Source: Rotaria sp. Silwood1 | Lineage: Eukaryota > Rotifera > Eurotatoria > Philodinida > Philodinidae | Length of the DNA stretch: 64,000 nt | Assembly (NCBI GenBank): GCA_905250075.1 | Contig: CAJNOP010000096.1 | Coordinates: 235,008-299,007 of the forward strand | Reading direction: 5' to 3' | In this document: positions 1-11,577 of the stretch, piece by piece | Layout: each line of letters begins with the position of its first letter | How positions within the stretch are numbered: the first letter of the stretch is position 1 | Translations under genes and position numbers: made by a program | The notes under the pieces: model-generated | Told to the model about the DNA's origin: nothing | Databases searched by the model: none | Seen by the model: only the letters and a program-made list of their open reading frames with translations

Positions 1-3000
1 TATGGAAAAATTAGGCAACAATATCTTTTTAGTCATATGTGCGCTACAAAAATACGGATTCAATTGAATTCCTAGGTTAAAATGAATCATTCTAGATCAA
101 TCTTCAATCGTACTTTCATACTTGAAAAAAAACTCCTACTTAAAGGAACCGTCAGATTAGATAAGTAATTTTAATATATCCGTATACATTTCGACATTTG
201 AATGAATACAGACAAGAACACATACAAGCAGAAGAATTTCCGTTTGTGTCATTTATATCTACTTTGGATACCATGAATAAAAAAACTCTGACTGACGTTT
301 TCCGCCAAATGTAGTATTGAAATATTGTGCACGTGTAGAAAAAGCGTTCTCACACTTTATTTCAAAATATGTCTCAGTTCTCAGCAACTGCACCTCCTTA
401 TTCAAACTTATTAGACCAAGATTGCTGATGTTTGTTTGATGAATACAAACAGCTTGAAGCGCCTCTTTAAGGGACTTTTTAGTGCGCCAGCTACTTGTTT
501 GTCGGGGATCTTTCGAGGTACTTCTCACGGCTAGCCACTGTTATGTTTTTGATTCCATTTCTCCATAACGTCATCCTTTTTTTATGTAGACTTCATATAA
601 TCTCAAATTCGACTTAATTTGAAAAACTATTAGATCTGTAGCACGAGAATTCTCGATCACAATTTCTAAACCAAAGCGTCATTATGAACTGTTTCTGATT
701 TCTTCAATTTCCTACTGTAACTGGAAAATCAGAGTTTTATTGAAATTTCTCATTAAATATTACTGCAGCATGCTCACAAAAAAACATACTTTTAGATTTA
801 TCTTTCATGAGTGAAATCTGCAGAATGGTTGCAATATGAATCCTTAGTGACTGGTTTTACACGAGAGCACTTATAATAACAGTTTGTTTATTATTCATTT
901 AACATAAAACATATGGCTTCATTTTTATACATCAATTTTTTATTATTTTCTTCGAGTTATCATAACTGAAAATTACAAGAGCTGAAGATTCTCCAAACAT
1001 ACACAAGACTCAAAAATTGGCTGTTTATGATGATAATAATAAATAACAATTTATTGGCATATCCCAGTTTAGGATCTTGCCCTATCTGTGGATAAATTTC
1101 CCCAAAGCACAAATATGAACATATGAAAGAAGTAGAAGAAATACGCTCTCAAAATCAGTTCTATTGGAAAATTGTTGGAATATCTACCCAATTTTTTTTC
1201 AATTCTCCTATCATTTCAAAACACTATTCTCTTTCCTTGAACATAGCTGGCTTTTATTATGCCTTTGAAATCTGCAGAGATACGAAGATTTGACATGAGA
1301 AGCACCTCTTGGTGAATTCCCAATGTTATTTTTATGACAAGTATGTAAGGTTTTAAGGCACGAATCACTTCGATCGTTTAAAGTTGTGAAGATTATTGTC
1401 GAGATTTTCCTAATCTGCTTGTCTTTGCCGTTTTTCAAGACATTCCAATAGCTACCAATGTACAACAAATAGTTCCAGTGTCTGTTCGAAACATATGAGA
1501 ACAGATACAAATCACCAAGGGTTTCTTATAACTAATCAAATAATCAGGACCGATTTCAGTAGCATATCAGTTGCTATACTTTTCATTAAATCTCCTAATA
1601 GCCACAAGCGATATATATTAACGAGAAAAAAATCACTAATTTCATCACTATTTTCATAAAATTCGCAAAATTTGCCAATATTCACTTTCATTTTCTTCTT
1701 TCCATAAATTTAGACACAATATAAAGCTCACATAAACTATACTTAATTACCGTTATCATTTAAAAATAAAAAAATCTTTTGAATACTGATAGAGTAAAAA
1801 GACTTACGAGGAATACTGCAATATCCAAAGACTTACGTCTGCTTCTTGTATTAACGCAATGTATATTATAATAACGGATGCAACACGTTGGTAATGTCTC
1901 GATGTTTTTTTTATAAAGAAAATGAAAGCATTATATTACTTCTATACATATCGAAAAAATATTCGGCTTGCGTGCAATCAACCGTAGACGTGGGAAAAAG
2001 CATGATCATATATTATTGAGACATACTGGTTTTTTTATCGCAAAAATGTTGTTATTCTTTTGCTTGTTCTTTCACTTATCGATTAGACAGCTTGAATAAT
2101 GAAGAGTGACAAAATTAATCGATGGTTGGAAAAATATGCATACTATCATGGTTTTATTTTTATTTTTCTTTCTATCGTTGCACAGAATAGGTAAAGTATA
2201 CAGGCTTCACAAGCAATATTACACTGATTTATATCATCGATCCTGTTAAAACGGAGATTAACGGTCTCTTCTGCCTATAACAGAAGATATTGGTTTCTAC
2301 TGCCATTTTTGGAAGCATTTCTTGTCCATACACATATTCCTCCTCAAAAATCGACATTTGGATGAAGTCTCATCATTGGGATCGTTTATGATGCTCGCAG
2401 TCACTGGGAAGTCACTTTTGACAGTTGCCTTGGATACCATCGTCGTGTGTATCTTTACTTTGATTCAGATTTTTTTTCGATTGTTATTTTCCTTTAAGTT
2501 GCAGTTCAAATCATTATTCTGTTATTTGTCTTGGTGGGAAGTCAACTTTCCACAAAACTTACATTCTCAAACGACAGAATAAGTTACATTATCTACTTCG
2601 AGCTTAATATCAATATCTGTCAGATCGGTTCTATTTAATAATGGCTCTGTCAAACCAAAATTGTCGTTCAGTTATTACTCATTGTTCTATACCATTTCAA
2701 AGCTTTTCATGTAGCAGTACTCATCTTTATAACACTTGCGTTTGATATTTGTCCTCAGTTGGCATCTTAGCTTTAGAGTGTATTGCCAGTTCGATCATAT
2801 TCTTAATTAGAGTGGCAACTTCGAACTAAACCACAATATTCATTGCAGACGTACTTCAAGATCATTGCTTTCGGTAGGCTTTGGTAATTGCATGCGATGG
2901 TTCATTGAATTTCTGTAAAAATCGTTTCAGACGATTATGATTCTTTTTTTTTGGCACGAATTCTATCTTACAAGTGAACATTCATAACTGATAAACACCA

Positions 3001-3948
3001 CTCAAGACCATGCTTCGCTGGCAACTGAAGATCATCATGTATACAAACTATCAAAAAGGATCCGTGCCATTACTCTTAGTTTCAGAGCGAAGAAAAGGAA
3101 AAATTATCATGATAAATAGTGCCACTTTCCTGTTTCATTTATATTTTTTTGTCATAAGTTAACTAAGACATGCATTTTTGTACTGAAAATTTGATCACTA
3201 TCTTATCTTTTTCGCGCTATTTACTCTTAATTTTTTTAGTTAAATCTGGTTTTGTGCCCAATAAAGTGAAGATTGCTATGGTCTTCTTTAATTTCATGCA
3301 GAGGAATGAAAATTAAAATGAAAAAAAACAGTTGTAGAATTTTTCTTTTCACAAATAACTGGAAAAGTATATAAAGAAAACAAGTGCAAAAGTTTGTCAG
3401 CGCAGCTCCTTTCGAGCTGAAATATGGAACTCGCGTATGTGATTTCGGGTTGTTATCCTAAGGCATTATTTCTAAACTGAAAAATAGTTTTCTTTTCGAA
3501 TAATTATGAATGCATTAGAACATTGTATAGGATCTGAATTGTGCGCGGTCGCTGAGGTCTGGAATAGTGGCCTGTCTGTAATGGGGTGGGAGGAGGAGAG
3601 CCGGAAAACCTTGGGCTTAAAACTTACACTGACTATTTTCTTCGAAAATATACGTGAGTTCCACGATAAAATAAACGTTCCAGGGAAGGTATTGATTAAT
3701 GTGTTATATGAATGATATTTTTGAAAATAGATGTATGAAAAAAAAACTTCAACATCAAAAATAAAAACTTTTAAAACGGAGCAAGATACAACAAGAATGT
3801 TCTGTTTCCTGCAGTGTAATGAATGATACTATTTTTGACGACAGTGCGCAATATTTTGTTTGTTTGTGATAAAAGAATAATTAACAGAACTTCAGTTTTT
3901 TCTCGTTTGCAAGCAAAGTTAAGTTCAACTTGGAATCCATGAATCAAT
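1..3948. other. Gene-free stretch, no supported feature
   Basis: Only short open frames of under 100 codons occur, without recognisable motifs, signal peptides or splice-linked continuations. Two of them, minus-strand near 259-528 and 1211-1510, have somewhat mixed amino-acid composition and could be fragments of degraded mobile-element proteins, but I cannot assign a family. Base composition is AT-rich with many A and T runs. No tRNA or rRNA was recognised. Confidence 0.5.
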
Positions 3949-4057
3949 GAGTCTATGGGCTTTTTTATTTCAAACTGAATTCCAAAATCAAAAAAACCAC
4001 ACCAATTTCTTCCGAATCAAACTCTTCTCGCTTGATACTACGTAGTCTCACTAAAAA

Positions 4058-4148
4058 CCCTTAGTCCCCCCTAGTCCTGCAAAGTCCCCCTTAGTCCCCC
4101 CCACAAAAAGCTTAGTCCCCGCTTAGTCCCTTGTGCAGGGGACTAAAG
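4058..4148. repeat. TTAGTCCCC short tandem repeat
   Basis: Several copies of a unit close to TTAGTCCCC, or shortened AGTCCCC, occur within about 90 bases. A final GGGGACTAAAG lies in the opposite orientation, so the right end can pair with the left. It sits inside the probable inverted-repeat element and is far more GC-rich than its surroundings. Confidence 0.7.
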
Positions 4149-4170
4149 CCTATAGTACACAAAACCACAA

Positions 4171-4276
4171 GCACACCCTCACCCTCACTCGCGCGCCCAC
4201 ACCCGCACCATGGGTGTGGGGGTGTGTGGGTCCCAGACCAACACCCACACCCTCAGTCACCCCCCTCCCTCACTCC
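4171..4276. repeat. Telomere-like ACCCACACC / GGTGTGGG tracts
   Basis: A C-rich tract (4171-4209) with CCACACC and CACCCTCA units is followed by a G-rich tract, GGGTGTGGGGGTGTGTGGG (4212-4230), and then another C-rich tract (4240-4276). The units resemble degenerate TGTGGG/CCCACA, the telomere repeat known from bdelloid rotifers. The strand of the G-rich motif switches twice within 100 bases, so it is not a simple array. Confidence 0.6.
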
Positions 4277-4363
4277 TAGACTCACGTTTCAGTTTGAAAT
4301 CAAGTATTATTTTTATTTGATAAATTCAGACTGAAATTAAATAGCCCATAGTATGGAATCAAT

Positions 4364-6143
4364 AGTCATATACACGATAATTGAGTAATTAAGTTTTAAA
4401 AGGCAAAAAAATATTTACTAACTTAAACAAGACACGATAAAAAAACTCCAGACCTTGTCTGTCACGATCCGTGGAGAGGAAAGGAAGGTAGATCCAAATT
4501 TCTACCACTAAAGAGTTTAACATTCATTTCAGATCTTATTTGACAAAATTGATTCTTCTATGAGGAAGCTTCAAGCTTTTAAGAAAGTCCGTGAGATGAT
4601 CGAGTACCGTGGCAGATATCGAACTACTGGATAAAATCTTGACTTTTTTTTTATGTTCTCACTTTGTTCAGCATCATCTAAAACCTTTAAATCCAAAATT
4701 TTAGAGCATTTGGTTGAGCCATTGAAAAGTTAGCTCGATTGCACCTGTCGGGGGAGGGGGTAAGAGCCCTGGTTGAGGAAAACCATAAAAAATCCTGCAT
4801 AGAAAGTTAAGATTCTTTTAGATGACAATAATTTAATGAAATTTTTCGTGTAATATACCACAAAATACAGCTTCGAACGCTGAACAAAATCATCTTTTAA
4901 TTTGTTAGGTTTCCATGGACTAATCGAGAGTTATCCATGAAATACTACTATCTGATTCATTATTTTGGAATGGAAAAATGAGTCGGTTTTTGTGCAATAT
5001 ATTACACTGTATCAGCTCCCATTTAGTCATTTTAAGAGATCCCACGCTGAATCTTTTACATGTTGTACAACTTTTTTCCTCTACAAAACGGTTATAAAAA
5101 AATAAAAAAATTTCGAACGATGTCCAAAAATGGCTTACAAGGTTGATCAACTAGACAGTGTCTATGAGGAAAAATTATTATGAATATTTTTCTGGAAAAA
5201 AGAACAAAAGTTTAAGAAGACTATGACGTATGGTGAATTGTCATTTATTTTAATTTATGAAGGTAAAATGGGTTAGCGTTTGCTAATCTTATATAAGCAT
5301 CATGTTATGCAAAAGAGCTGAAAACACTTTACAAGCCGATTAACGTTCATTTATACTTTCCTGGAAGTTTAAGTATTATTCAAATAGTTGTACACTTACT
5401 TCATACAAGACACAGGATTGTTGGCCACGTTTAAGGAAAACCTTATCCGTGTTTCTCCTCTTCGGCACGTTGAGCCCATTCTGCTTGAAGAGGAGGGACA
5501 TTATTCGGAAAATCTGTGTCCATTGGTATGTTCATACAGGGATAATTTGGTAAACCCATACCCATTTGTTTAGAATGACTTAGATCTAATCCGGTAGGCC
5601 TGATTCTGTTTTATATTTTGTTTGGTTCTCCTTAATGTTCGAGGGGCGGTTGTAGCTGGGGAATTCATCAAAAGATATGATGGAAGTGCCACTTTAGCAT
5701 TCATACTAAAGCTTTCTAGCATTCCGATCTCTTGTGGAGCAATGTCAGTATCTTGAAAATCTTGGTCTAATGTTTCAAATTCTGAGTCAATTTCCTCGTT
5801 CTCAGTATCATTACTAAATAGTATTTTTGATGAATTTCTCTTCGATGACGACTTTACTAGTTGACAAATTTTGAGTGGCAATCCTCTATCGTTAGCGTTT
5901 TAGTTGACAGAAAAACGAGCAAACTTGATTTTCATTTTAAACTTCGATAATCGAAAAGTATAACTTGGCGTTTTCTTTCACGGTCTCCATATTTAACACA
6001 ATCTGTTTGGGTTTCCCATGTTTCAAACTGGGAACGCCTTCATGAAATTTTTTTTTTGGAGGTACCCACGCTGTTTATCTGAAAAATGTGTGTTTGATTT
6101 ACGTATTAGCAAAGCCCAAACTTGAGGTAGAGAATTCGTTTCA
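4364..6143. other. Gene-free stretch with possible decayed coding fragment
   Basis: No intact gene is recognised. On the minus strand, about 5881 down to about 5400, two overlapping frames read like natural protein. One (5570-5881) is rich in Ser, Glu and Asp; the next continues in another frame with the readable run MGMGLPNYPCMNIPMD and then QAEWAQRAEEEK. This may be a frameshifted pseudogene or the end of a gene whose introns I cannot place. No family could be named. Confidence 0.3.
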
Positions 6144-6221
6144 GGTGTGGGTGTCTTTGCATTATGAGGGCATCTACAAAAACCCACACCCGCATCTCAC
6201 ACTCACACCCACCCACACCCT
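6144..6221. repeat. Telomere-like repeat tract with strand switch
   Basis: GGTGTGGGTGTC (6144-6155) is followed after about 26 bases by a C-rich run (6182-6221) made of ACCCACACC, CTCACACTCA and CACCCTCA units. The same order, GGTGTGGGTGTCTTT and then CTCACACTCACA and CACCC-rich units, recurs at 59695-59764, so the two sites probably share an origin. Confidence 0.6.
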
Positions 6222-6632
6222 CAAGACACTTTTAATGGAATTTGACAAGGCATCCACTGCCGACGGCTATTATGATCGAACCAAGACTATTTGTAGATAA
6301 ATCGGGGCTGTAAGTTTTCCCCAAAAAAAAAGGTTTATAGTCATATGGTCTCTTTCGGCAATTTAGATGGACTGGCTTTTAACACTGATAAGACTTGCAC
6401 CCATTACTTATTTCAACCCAGTTATTCATAAAGTATACCAATAAGCCAAATTATATCTTCAGCGCACATCTTTAGATGTTCAAAATATGATTCCGATTGA
6501 CGTCATTGCATATGGCAATTGTTTCTATAACTCTATCAAATGTTTCACTGAGGATGCAATCTTAACATCTTCCGAAATGAGAGGTAGATACTTTCAACTT
6601 TACTATTCAGTTATCTTAATATAATCTTTTTA

Positions 6633-6640
6633 GTTTAAAC
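6633..6640. repeat. hAT target-site duplication, left copy
   Basis: GTTTAAAC directly abuts the left inverted repeat of the hAT element and is repeated exactly at 10013-10020. Eight bases is the hallmark duplication length of hAT transposons. The site is itself a palindrome. Confidence 0.93.
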
Positions 6641-9600
6641 CAGAGATGTGCGGGGCATTGATTTTTCATGCCTCGCGGGACTCGCTCCATACAAATTCAC
6701 AAACCCGTCACGCCCGAACCTCGTGGATATTCTTTATGAGAATCCTCGCCTCGCCTGTACCCCGGCAAATCTATGCCCGCTCCGCCCGTACCCACCACAG
6801 TCAGCTTCTTGGACCGACCCGCCCAACTCGCCATTTTTGCGATGGGCCCCGCCCCGCTTCCGTGTAACCTGAAGAAATTTTTTATTTACCAAATACTTTA
6901 TTTTTAATAATATATTCCTTTTATAAATAATCAATTTTTACAAAAAAGAAACTTAAGTAGAGTCTATTTGTGGGTCTCCAAATAGGCTGCAGTCGATCGA
7001 ATAAGTATAATATCATTAACTGTAGATGGATTAATATTGGTTCTTCTCTGTGATACGACAATACCAGCTGAACTGAATGCACGTTCTACTGTAGCTAAAG
7101 AGGCACGAATAGAAAAAATTTGTTTTGCTAATCGTGACATATTGAGTAGTACATGTTCTTGTTCTTTCCAAAACAACAATGGATTGTTAATATCATCATT
7201 TAAACATTTACAATTAGTTAAATTCAGTTGTAAATAGATTTCTAATTCACGACGAGCACGTTTTGCAATTATCATATTACTACTTGTTTCACCTAAATCT
7301 GTGTCATCATGAAATTGTGTTGTGTAGGACTTCAACTTTTTGCGAGGAGGTGATGTTGGACTAACAGTTGCTGGAGATAATACTTCTTCATTATTATCAA
7401 TCTGTGTCATTTTCATAAGTTTAGCTACTCTAGCTCGCACTAGACAATATGCATGTGCACGTTCAACATCAGTAGCATGTTTGAGCATTCTTGTATGTGG
7501 ATTGAGTATTGCAGCGATCCAATGTAGATCGTGCAAAGAGAACATTGCTTTTAATAATTGTCGTGCACGTCTTTTAAAAAAGACAACACCTGTAAAAAAG
7601 ATAGATTTTTACTGACTTGTTTTTTTAAGAATGATTTACGTTTGGCTGCTTTATCAGCTACTTCGTCCTTCGTCACTACCAGACTTTCGAGAAGATAGCA
7701 GTAAGATGTAACTACTAGATGGAGAGATGATGTATTAGTCGCTTGTAAACATTCGATCACCTCTTTCCATGGTAAGAATAAACCATTAATAGTAGCTACA
7801 GTTGACACATCAATTGTAGGAAGAGTGTGAAGGACACCCTTCTCACTTGCAATACTTGTTAAAGCTGAATATGAAGACAGAATACTTTCGAGCAATTGTG
7901 ACATTGTGAGCCACTGAACAATTATTGCTTGTTTGATCGTTGGCTTTTTTAATGCTTCCAGCTTAGGATGCCAATTAACCTAAATGAAATACGGATGAAA
8001 GCTCTTAAGAAAAATATATTTGTCATTAGATAAAATTGAAAATACCCTTTTTACATAGCAACATAATTGTTTACAACGAACTATTGTTGCTAGCACTTGA
8101 GCAGCATAAGGTGGTAGATTTTTGTTTCTAATACATTAACATGATCACATTCAGGTGATGATGATAAACTTCTCAAAGCTAATTCAACAGATTTTTCATC
8201 AAGAACAATATTATCATCTGTTTCACTTTCACTCGAATCCCTATCATCATAATACTTAAGACAGTCATTATCATCATCATTTGAATTATTCCAATTGAAT
8301 TGATCATTATTTTGATTCTTTTTCAATGATTATTTTCTTTGTTTTCTCTGTTTTTTTTCTTTAGTACCTGCGCTGTAAAATGTTCGTTTTAAGACATTAT
8401 TCAGTCTATGAGGAAAACAATGAACCACTTGATAATCTTCTAATGCTTTTATCAGATTACTACCACGATCACAAACAAAAGTTATTTTATCCATTAACTG
8501 ATCAAGTCCAAAACGAGAAAGAGCAGCCGTAATTGACTATTAAATGAGATCAACAAAAATAAAAGAAAAAAAAATAGAAACAGAACATTAGTTTCAATAT
8601 TGCTTCAAATCTTTAATACGTTCCCTGCTGTTTTATCTATTTCATTATATGGTTCACAACAAAGATCAATAAAATGTAAAATATGCTGATCATCAACAAA
8701 ATGAGCAGTTAGTCCAAGAGAGCTGTTTTGTTTGAATTTGTCACTCCATAAATCTGGACTTACAGCTAAACATTCTTGTTTAGCCGCTTTTCTCAAAATA
8801 ACACCTAGATGTTCACGAATATCATTTGCTTGTTGATTAATTTCTCTCGTAATTGTCGATCTTGATGGTAATATATCATTACCATTTATATTATTAAATG
8901 GACCTAATAGAAAAAAATAGAGTAATGAATAACGATTCAAGATTTTAATAAATGTCTCACCACCATTCCAGCTAAGACATTGTTGGATAATATTTAAAAA
9001 ACCTTCATCTTCAACAATGCTGATAGGACGGATACTTTGACATATCCATAGTGCAATTAACGATGTTAATGTCTTTTTCTTTTCAGAAGAAAATCGATTT
9101 ATTTTCGAATTCAAGGATGGTGATTTAGTACTAAAAATATAGAAAAAATAGATCACATAATAAGATGATAATTAAAATACCTAGGTGATGTAAATATTGA
9201 TGATGATTCTTTGACATATTTGTGAGAATTTAGTGATTTGGTTGATCCATATGTAAATACATAAAGTGCATAACAAGATCGACACGTTGCAAAATTTTTA
9301 ATAACAATATGACGATTATTTTCATTTTTTACAACAGGAAGAGCAAATCGATTCCAACAGGGAGATGGTTTTGCATGATTCACTTTCTCATTGTCGACAA
9401 GCACGTATTTTTCTGGTTGTTCTTTTAACAATATTTTTATATTTGATGGATTATATTTAACATGACTCGATGAGTATTGACCAAGAGATGAAGAAATGAT
9501 TGAAAATGAACGATCAGTATTCGAAGTTGTACTATCAAGTGATTCATCAAGAGATAAATCGGGTAATCCGATCATAGTAATTGACAAAAAAAATTCAAAT

Positions 9601-10012
9601 ATTAATTCTAAATATAAAATAAGTATTAGTCCAGTTATTCACTTAATATAAATTAATAGTGGAAACTGTGCACGACGGGCGATAAAGATAAAAAGAAACA
9701 AATAGCAGGCAAGCTTATACATTATAGGATGAAAGCAATGAACCAATCAATATGTACTTTGTACTATATATACCTACACTAACAACATCTCTTGATAAGT
9801 TTGACGATCCTTCATCATACCCAAAAAGAAAATTTTACCCGCCCGAGACCCCTATCATTTTAAAAATTTGTTCTCCGCCTCACCCATCTGTGTGCCAGAA
9901 AATACTCGTGCCTGTTAATCCCGCATTTAATTAAATTTTTTTTTCCCGTCCGCCCATCGCCACGTGGCTCCACGGAATCCGTGGGATGAGCCCCATGGAC
10001 CGCACATCTCTG
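6641..10012 (-). mobile_element. hAT transposon, 3372 bp, complete ends
   Basis: The left end is CAGAGATGTGCGG and the right end is its exact reverse complement, CCGCACATCTCTG: 13-bp perfect inverted repeats of the CAGRG type typical of hAT elements. Both sides are flanked by an exact 8-bp duplication, GTTTAAAC. Inside, the minus strand codes a hAT transposase in several exons or frames (9587 down to 6964). The subterminal 250 bases at each end are noticeably GC-rich, with CCCGCC/CGGGCG-type motifs that could be transposase-binding repeats. The element sits inside the OTU part of an older Helitron, so it arrived later. Confidence 0.93.
6964..9587 (-). CDS. hAT-family transposase (multi-exon, probably frameshifted)
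   Basis: The N-terminal part (9587-9153) has a BED-type zinc-finger pattern: SPCWNRF, then CRSCYALY, then SLNSHK. The middle part (9128-8605) shows a hAT catalytic-core segment, with SPDLWSDKF and LTAHFVDDQHILHFIDL; it continues at about 8537-8350 with FVCDRGSNLIKAL and CFPHRLNN. The C-terminal part (7904-6964) carries the dimerisation domain: PLLFWKEQ, then ATVERAFSSAG and QRRTNINP. Introns are visible between the parts. At about 7610-7550 the frame shifts: the open frame ends in HDNY and stop while another frame supplies RRARQLLKAMFSLHD, which may be a frameshift or an unrecognised splice. Exact exon limits were not resolved. Confidence 0.85.
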
Positions 10013-10020
10013 GTTTAAAC
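10013..10020. repeat. hAT target-site duplication, right copy
   Basis: GTTTAAAC directly follows the right inverted repeat of the hAT element and is identical to 6633-6640. Confidence 0.93.
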
Positions 10021-10508
10021 TGTAATAGAACTCGTAAAAAATGAATCTCTTTACAGCAATCGTCTTGCACATATTGTTGGACCACTCAATGAGGTGATAA
10101 AAAATCTCACCCATGATTTTTCATCCTCGGAACTTTATGAAATCGCAGCCATAAGCAATGTCCTTCAAGTCAATATAGGAATTATATATCCGAGAATTGA
10201 TTATCGAGTCGATCTAAACATCATAAATAGTACTTTTCAGCATATTCAATCCAGTATTTCATCTAAAACAATTTATATATTCTGGTCCCATACTCAAAAT
10301 GAAACGGAAGCACGTAGAAGTAATGCTGGTAATTGGACACCTAATCATTTCGTATCACTTTTACTTCCGTCGAGCGAATCTCAGAATCAAAATAGTCTGA
10401 CTGAACCTAAAGCCACCGGTTCAGGCTTAGCGAGTTCAATCTTTTAGTGCAGACCTTTTTACAGAAAAAAAAATTAACTTTCACTTACAGACGCTAACTA
10501 AATTAACA

Positions 10509-11410
10509 ATGAAGAATAATGTACTAACTCAAGTTTGCATTCCTAAATTTAATGCGAAGGATGACGAAGGTCAACAATTTCAAATGTCATCGACGTATTC
10601 CACGATAAACCAGGAAGCCACAACAACTCCTCGGACTAAACGAAGACTACAAGCAAGTGAGACTCACACGATCACGGAGAACACGAATATTGACAAGAGA
10701 TGACTACAAGCTTGTCAAAGGATGGCTGCTAAACGAGCTCAAGCTACACTGGAGGAAGCTGAAAGACAGTGGATGCTTGTAATGGAAAGAAGTGCCGTCA
10801 GAAGAGCTGCCTTCACACCAGAACAAGCTGAACGAGAGCGTACCCTTGTGCGAGAACGAAGTGCAGCTAGAAGAGCTGCCTTAACACCACAACAAGTTGA
10901 TCGTGAACGTACTGTGGCCCGAGACAGAAGCTCAGCTAGAAGAGCTACTTTAACATTGAAAGAAATCGAAAAACAACGAGAGGAAACTCGTGAGAAAGTT
11001 GCAGCGTGGAGAGCTACTCTTACACCGAAAAAAATCCAGCTACAACAAACACTTGCTACTGAACGAACTATGAGTAAACGAACTGCAGCATCACCAAATG
11101 AAGCCGAAGAACAGCGCGTAGTAGCTCGCAAAAAAAGTGCTGCAAGATGAACTGCTTACACACCTGATGTACTCGAACGGCAGCACGCATTTGCTCGTCA
11201 GAGAAAGCAGTTTCGAAAAAGTGACAGGCACCAACAAGAAAGTAACCACTTTGAATGGCCAAAATCTATTGATATTGAACGTAAGAAAAACTGTCTAAAG
11301 AACTTTATTCAACATATGTCAATGAATTCTCTGCAAGAAGGTGTTTGTGGTATTTGTAACGTTCATTGCTATAAACGTGATCTCCGCCACATACCGTTCA
11401 TAATATACCG
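10509..11410 (+). pseudogene. Arg/Ala/Glu-rich repeat region of the Helitron protein, with nonsense codons
   Basis: One frame runs from ATG at 10509 through TGA codons at 10701 and 11148 to about 11385. From 10722 it consists of about seven units of around 22 residues with the pattern ERERTLVRERSAARRAALTP, variable in the later copies. Such charged repeats are common between the OTU and Helitron N-terminal parts of animal Helitron polyproteins. The last section, from about 11151, has CGICNVHCYKRD, a possible zinc-binding C-x2-C-x2-H-C motif. At about 11385 the reading shifts by one frame. The repeats probably form helix; function unknown. Confidence 0.75.
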
Positions 11411-11566
11411 TCTATTGAATTACTGAAAGTACCCGATGATTTTTATGGCATAATTCCGGGAATGCAGAAAACTCATCCATTCCAGTTACATGATAATCTT
11501 AACATGAGTGACGGCCTTGTCATCGCTTTGATTCAGACAGAAAAAGCAGGAGATTGGTCTTGCTAA
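11386..11566 (+). pseudogene. Helitron polyprotein fragment before the second insertion
   Basis: After the frameshift the sequence reads PPHTVHNIPSIELLKVPDDF, then IIPGMQKTHPFQ and GLVIALIQTEKAGDWSC, ending in TAA just where the second inserted element begins. It is followed, beyond that element at about 12733, by ESFTCVNGVVFYTTGLHK and HCDICSEC in the same type of protein. It is therefore the broken middle of the Helitron protein rather than a separate gene. Confidence 0.6.
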
Positions 11567-11577
11567 TACGTAAACTG

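Larger units (their letters stand above)
3949..4355. mobile_element. Probable 407-bp non-autonomous inverted-repeat element with C-rich core
   Basis: The two ends are imperfect inverted repeats: the left end reads GAGTCTATGGGCT and the right end, reverse-complemented, reads CATACTATGGGCT. Both continue into similar T-rich sequence and then a related CTGAAT-type stretch. An identical 8-bp direct repeat, GAATCAAT, flanks it at 3941-3948 and 4356-4363, as expected of a target-site duplication. The core is unusual: tandem TTAGTCCCC units followed by telomere-like C- and G-rich tracts. There is no transposase frame. An 8-bp duplication would fit hAT-like or Merlin-like mobilisation, but the superfamily is uncertain and the outermost four bases of the ends do not match. 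Confidence 0.55.
6462..10447 (+). pseudogene. OTU-like cysteine protease segment of the Helitron, split by the hAT insertion
   Basis: The left part (about 6462-6592) reads QRTSLDVQNMIPIDV, then AYGNCFYNSIK. The G-N-C triad is the OTU catalytic cysteine motif, normally DGNC; here the Asp position is Tyr. The right part (about 10022-10447) continues with TVIELVKNESLYSNRL and ends near NWTPNHFVSLLL, where the His matches the OTU catalytic histidine. Between them lies the 3.4-kb hAT element, inserted at or just after a possible intron (GT at about 6592, AG at about 6632). The frame around the target GTTTAAAC contains a TAA, so a small deletion or a different splice site must be assumed. OTU proteases cleave ubiquitin-type bonds; their role in Helitrons is not known. 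Confidence 0.65.

Noticed and set aside
4131..4334. Pro/His-rich 67-codon frame
   Set aside because: It is a translation of the C-rich telomere-like tracts inside a repeat element.
6646..6934. Three overlapping short frames at the left hAT end
   Set aside because: They lie in the GC-rich subterminal, non-coding part of the transposon and overlap each other on both strands.
10739..11131. 130-codon minus-strand frame opposite the Helitron repeat region
   Set aside because: It is the antisense shadow of the charged repeat coding on the plus strand.
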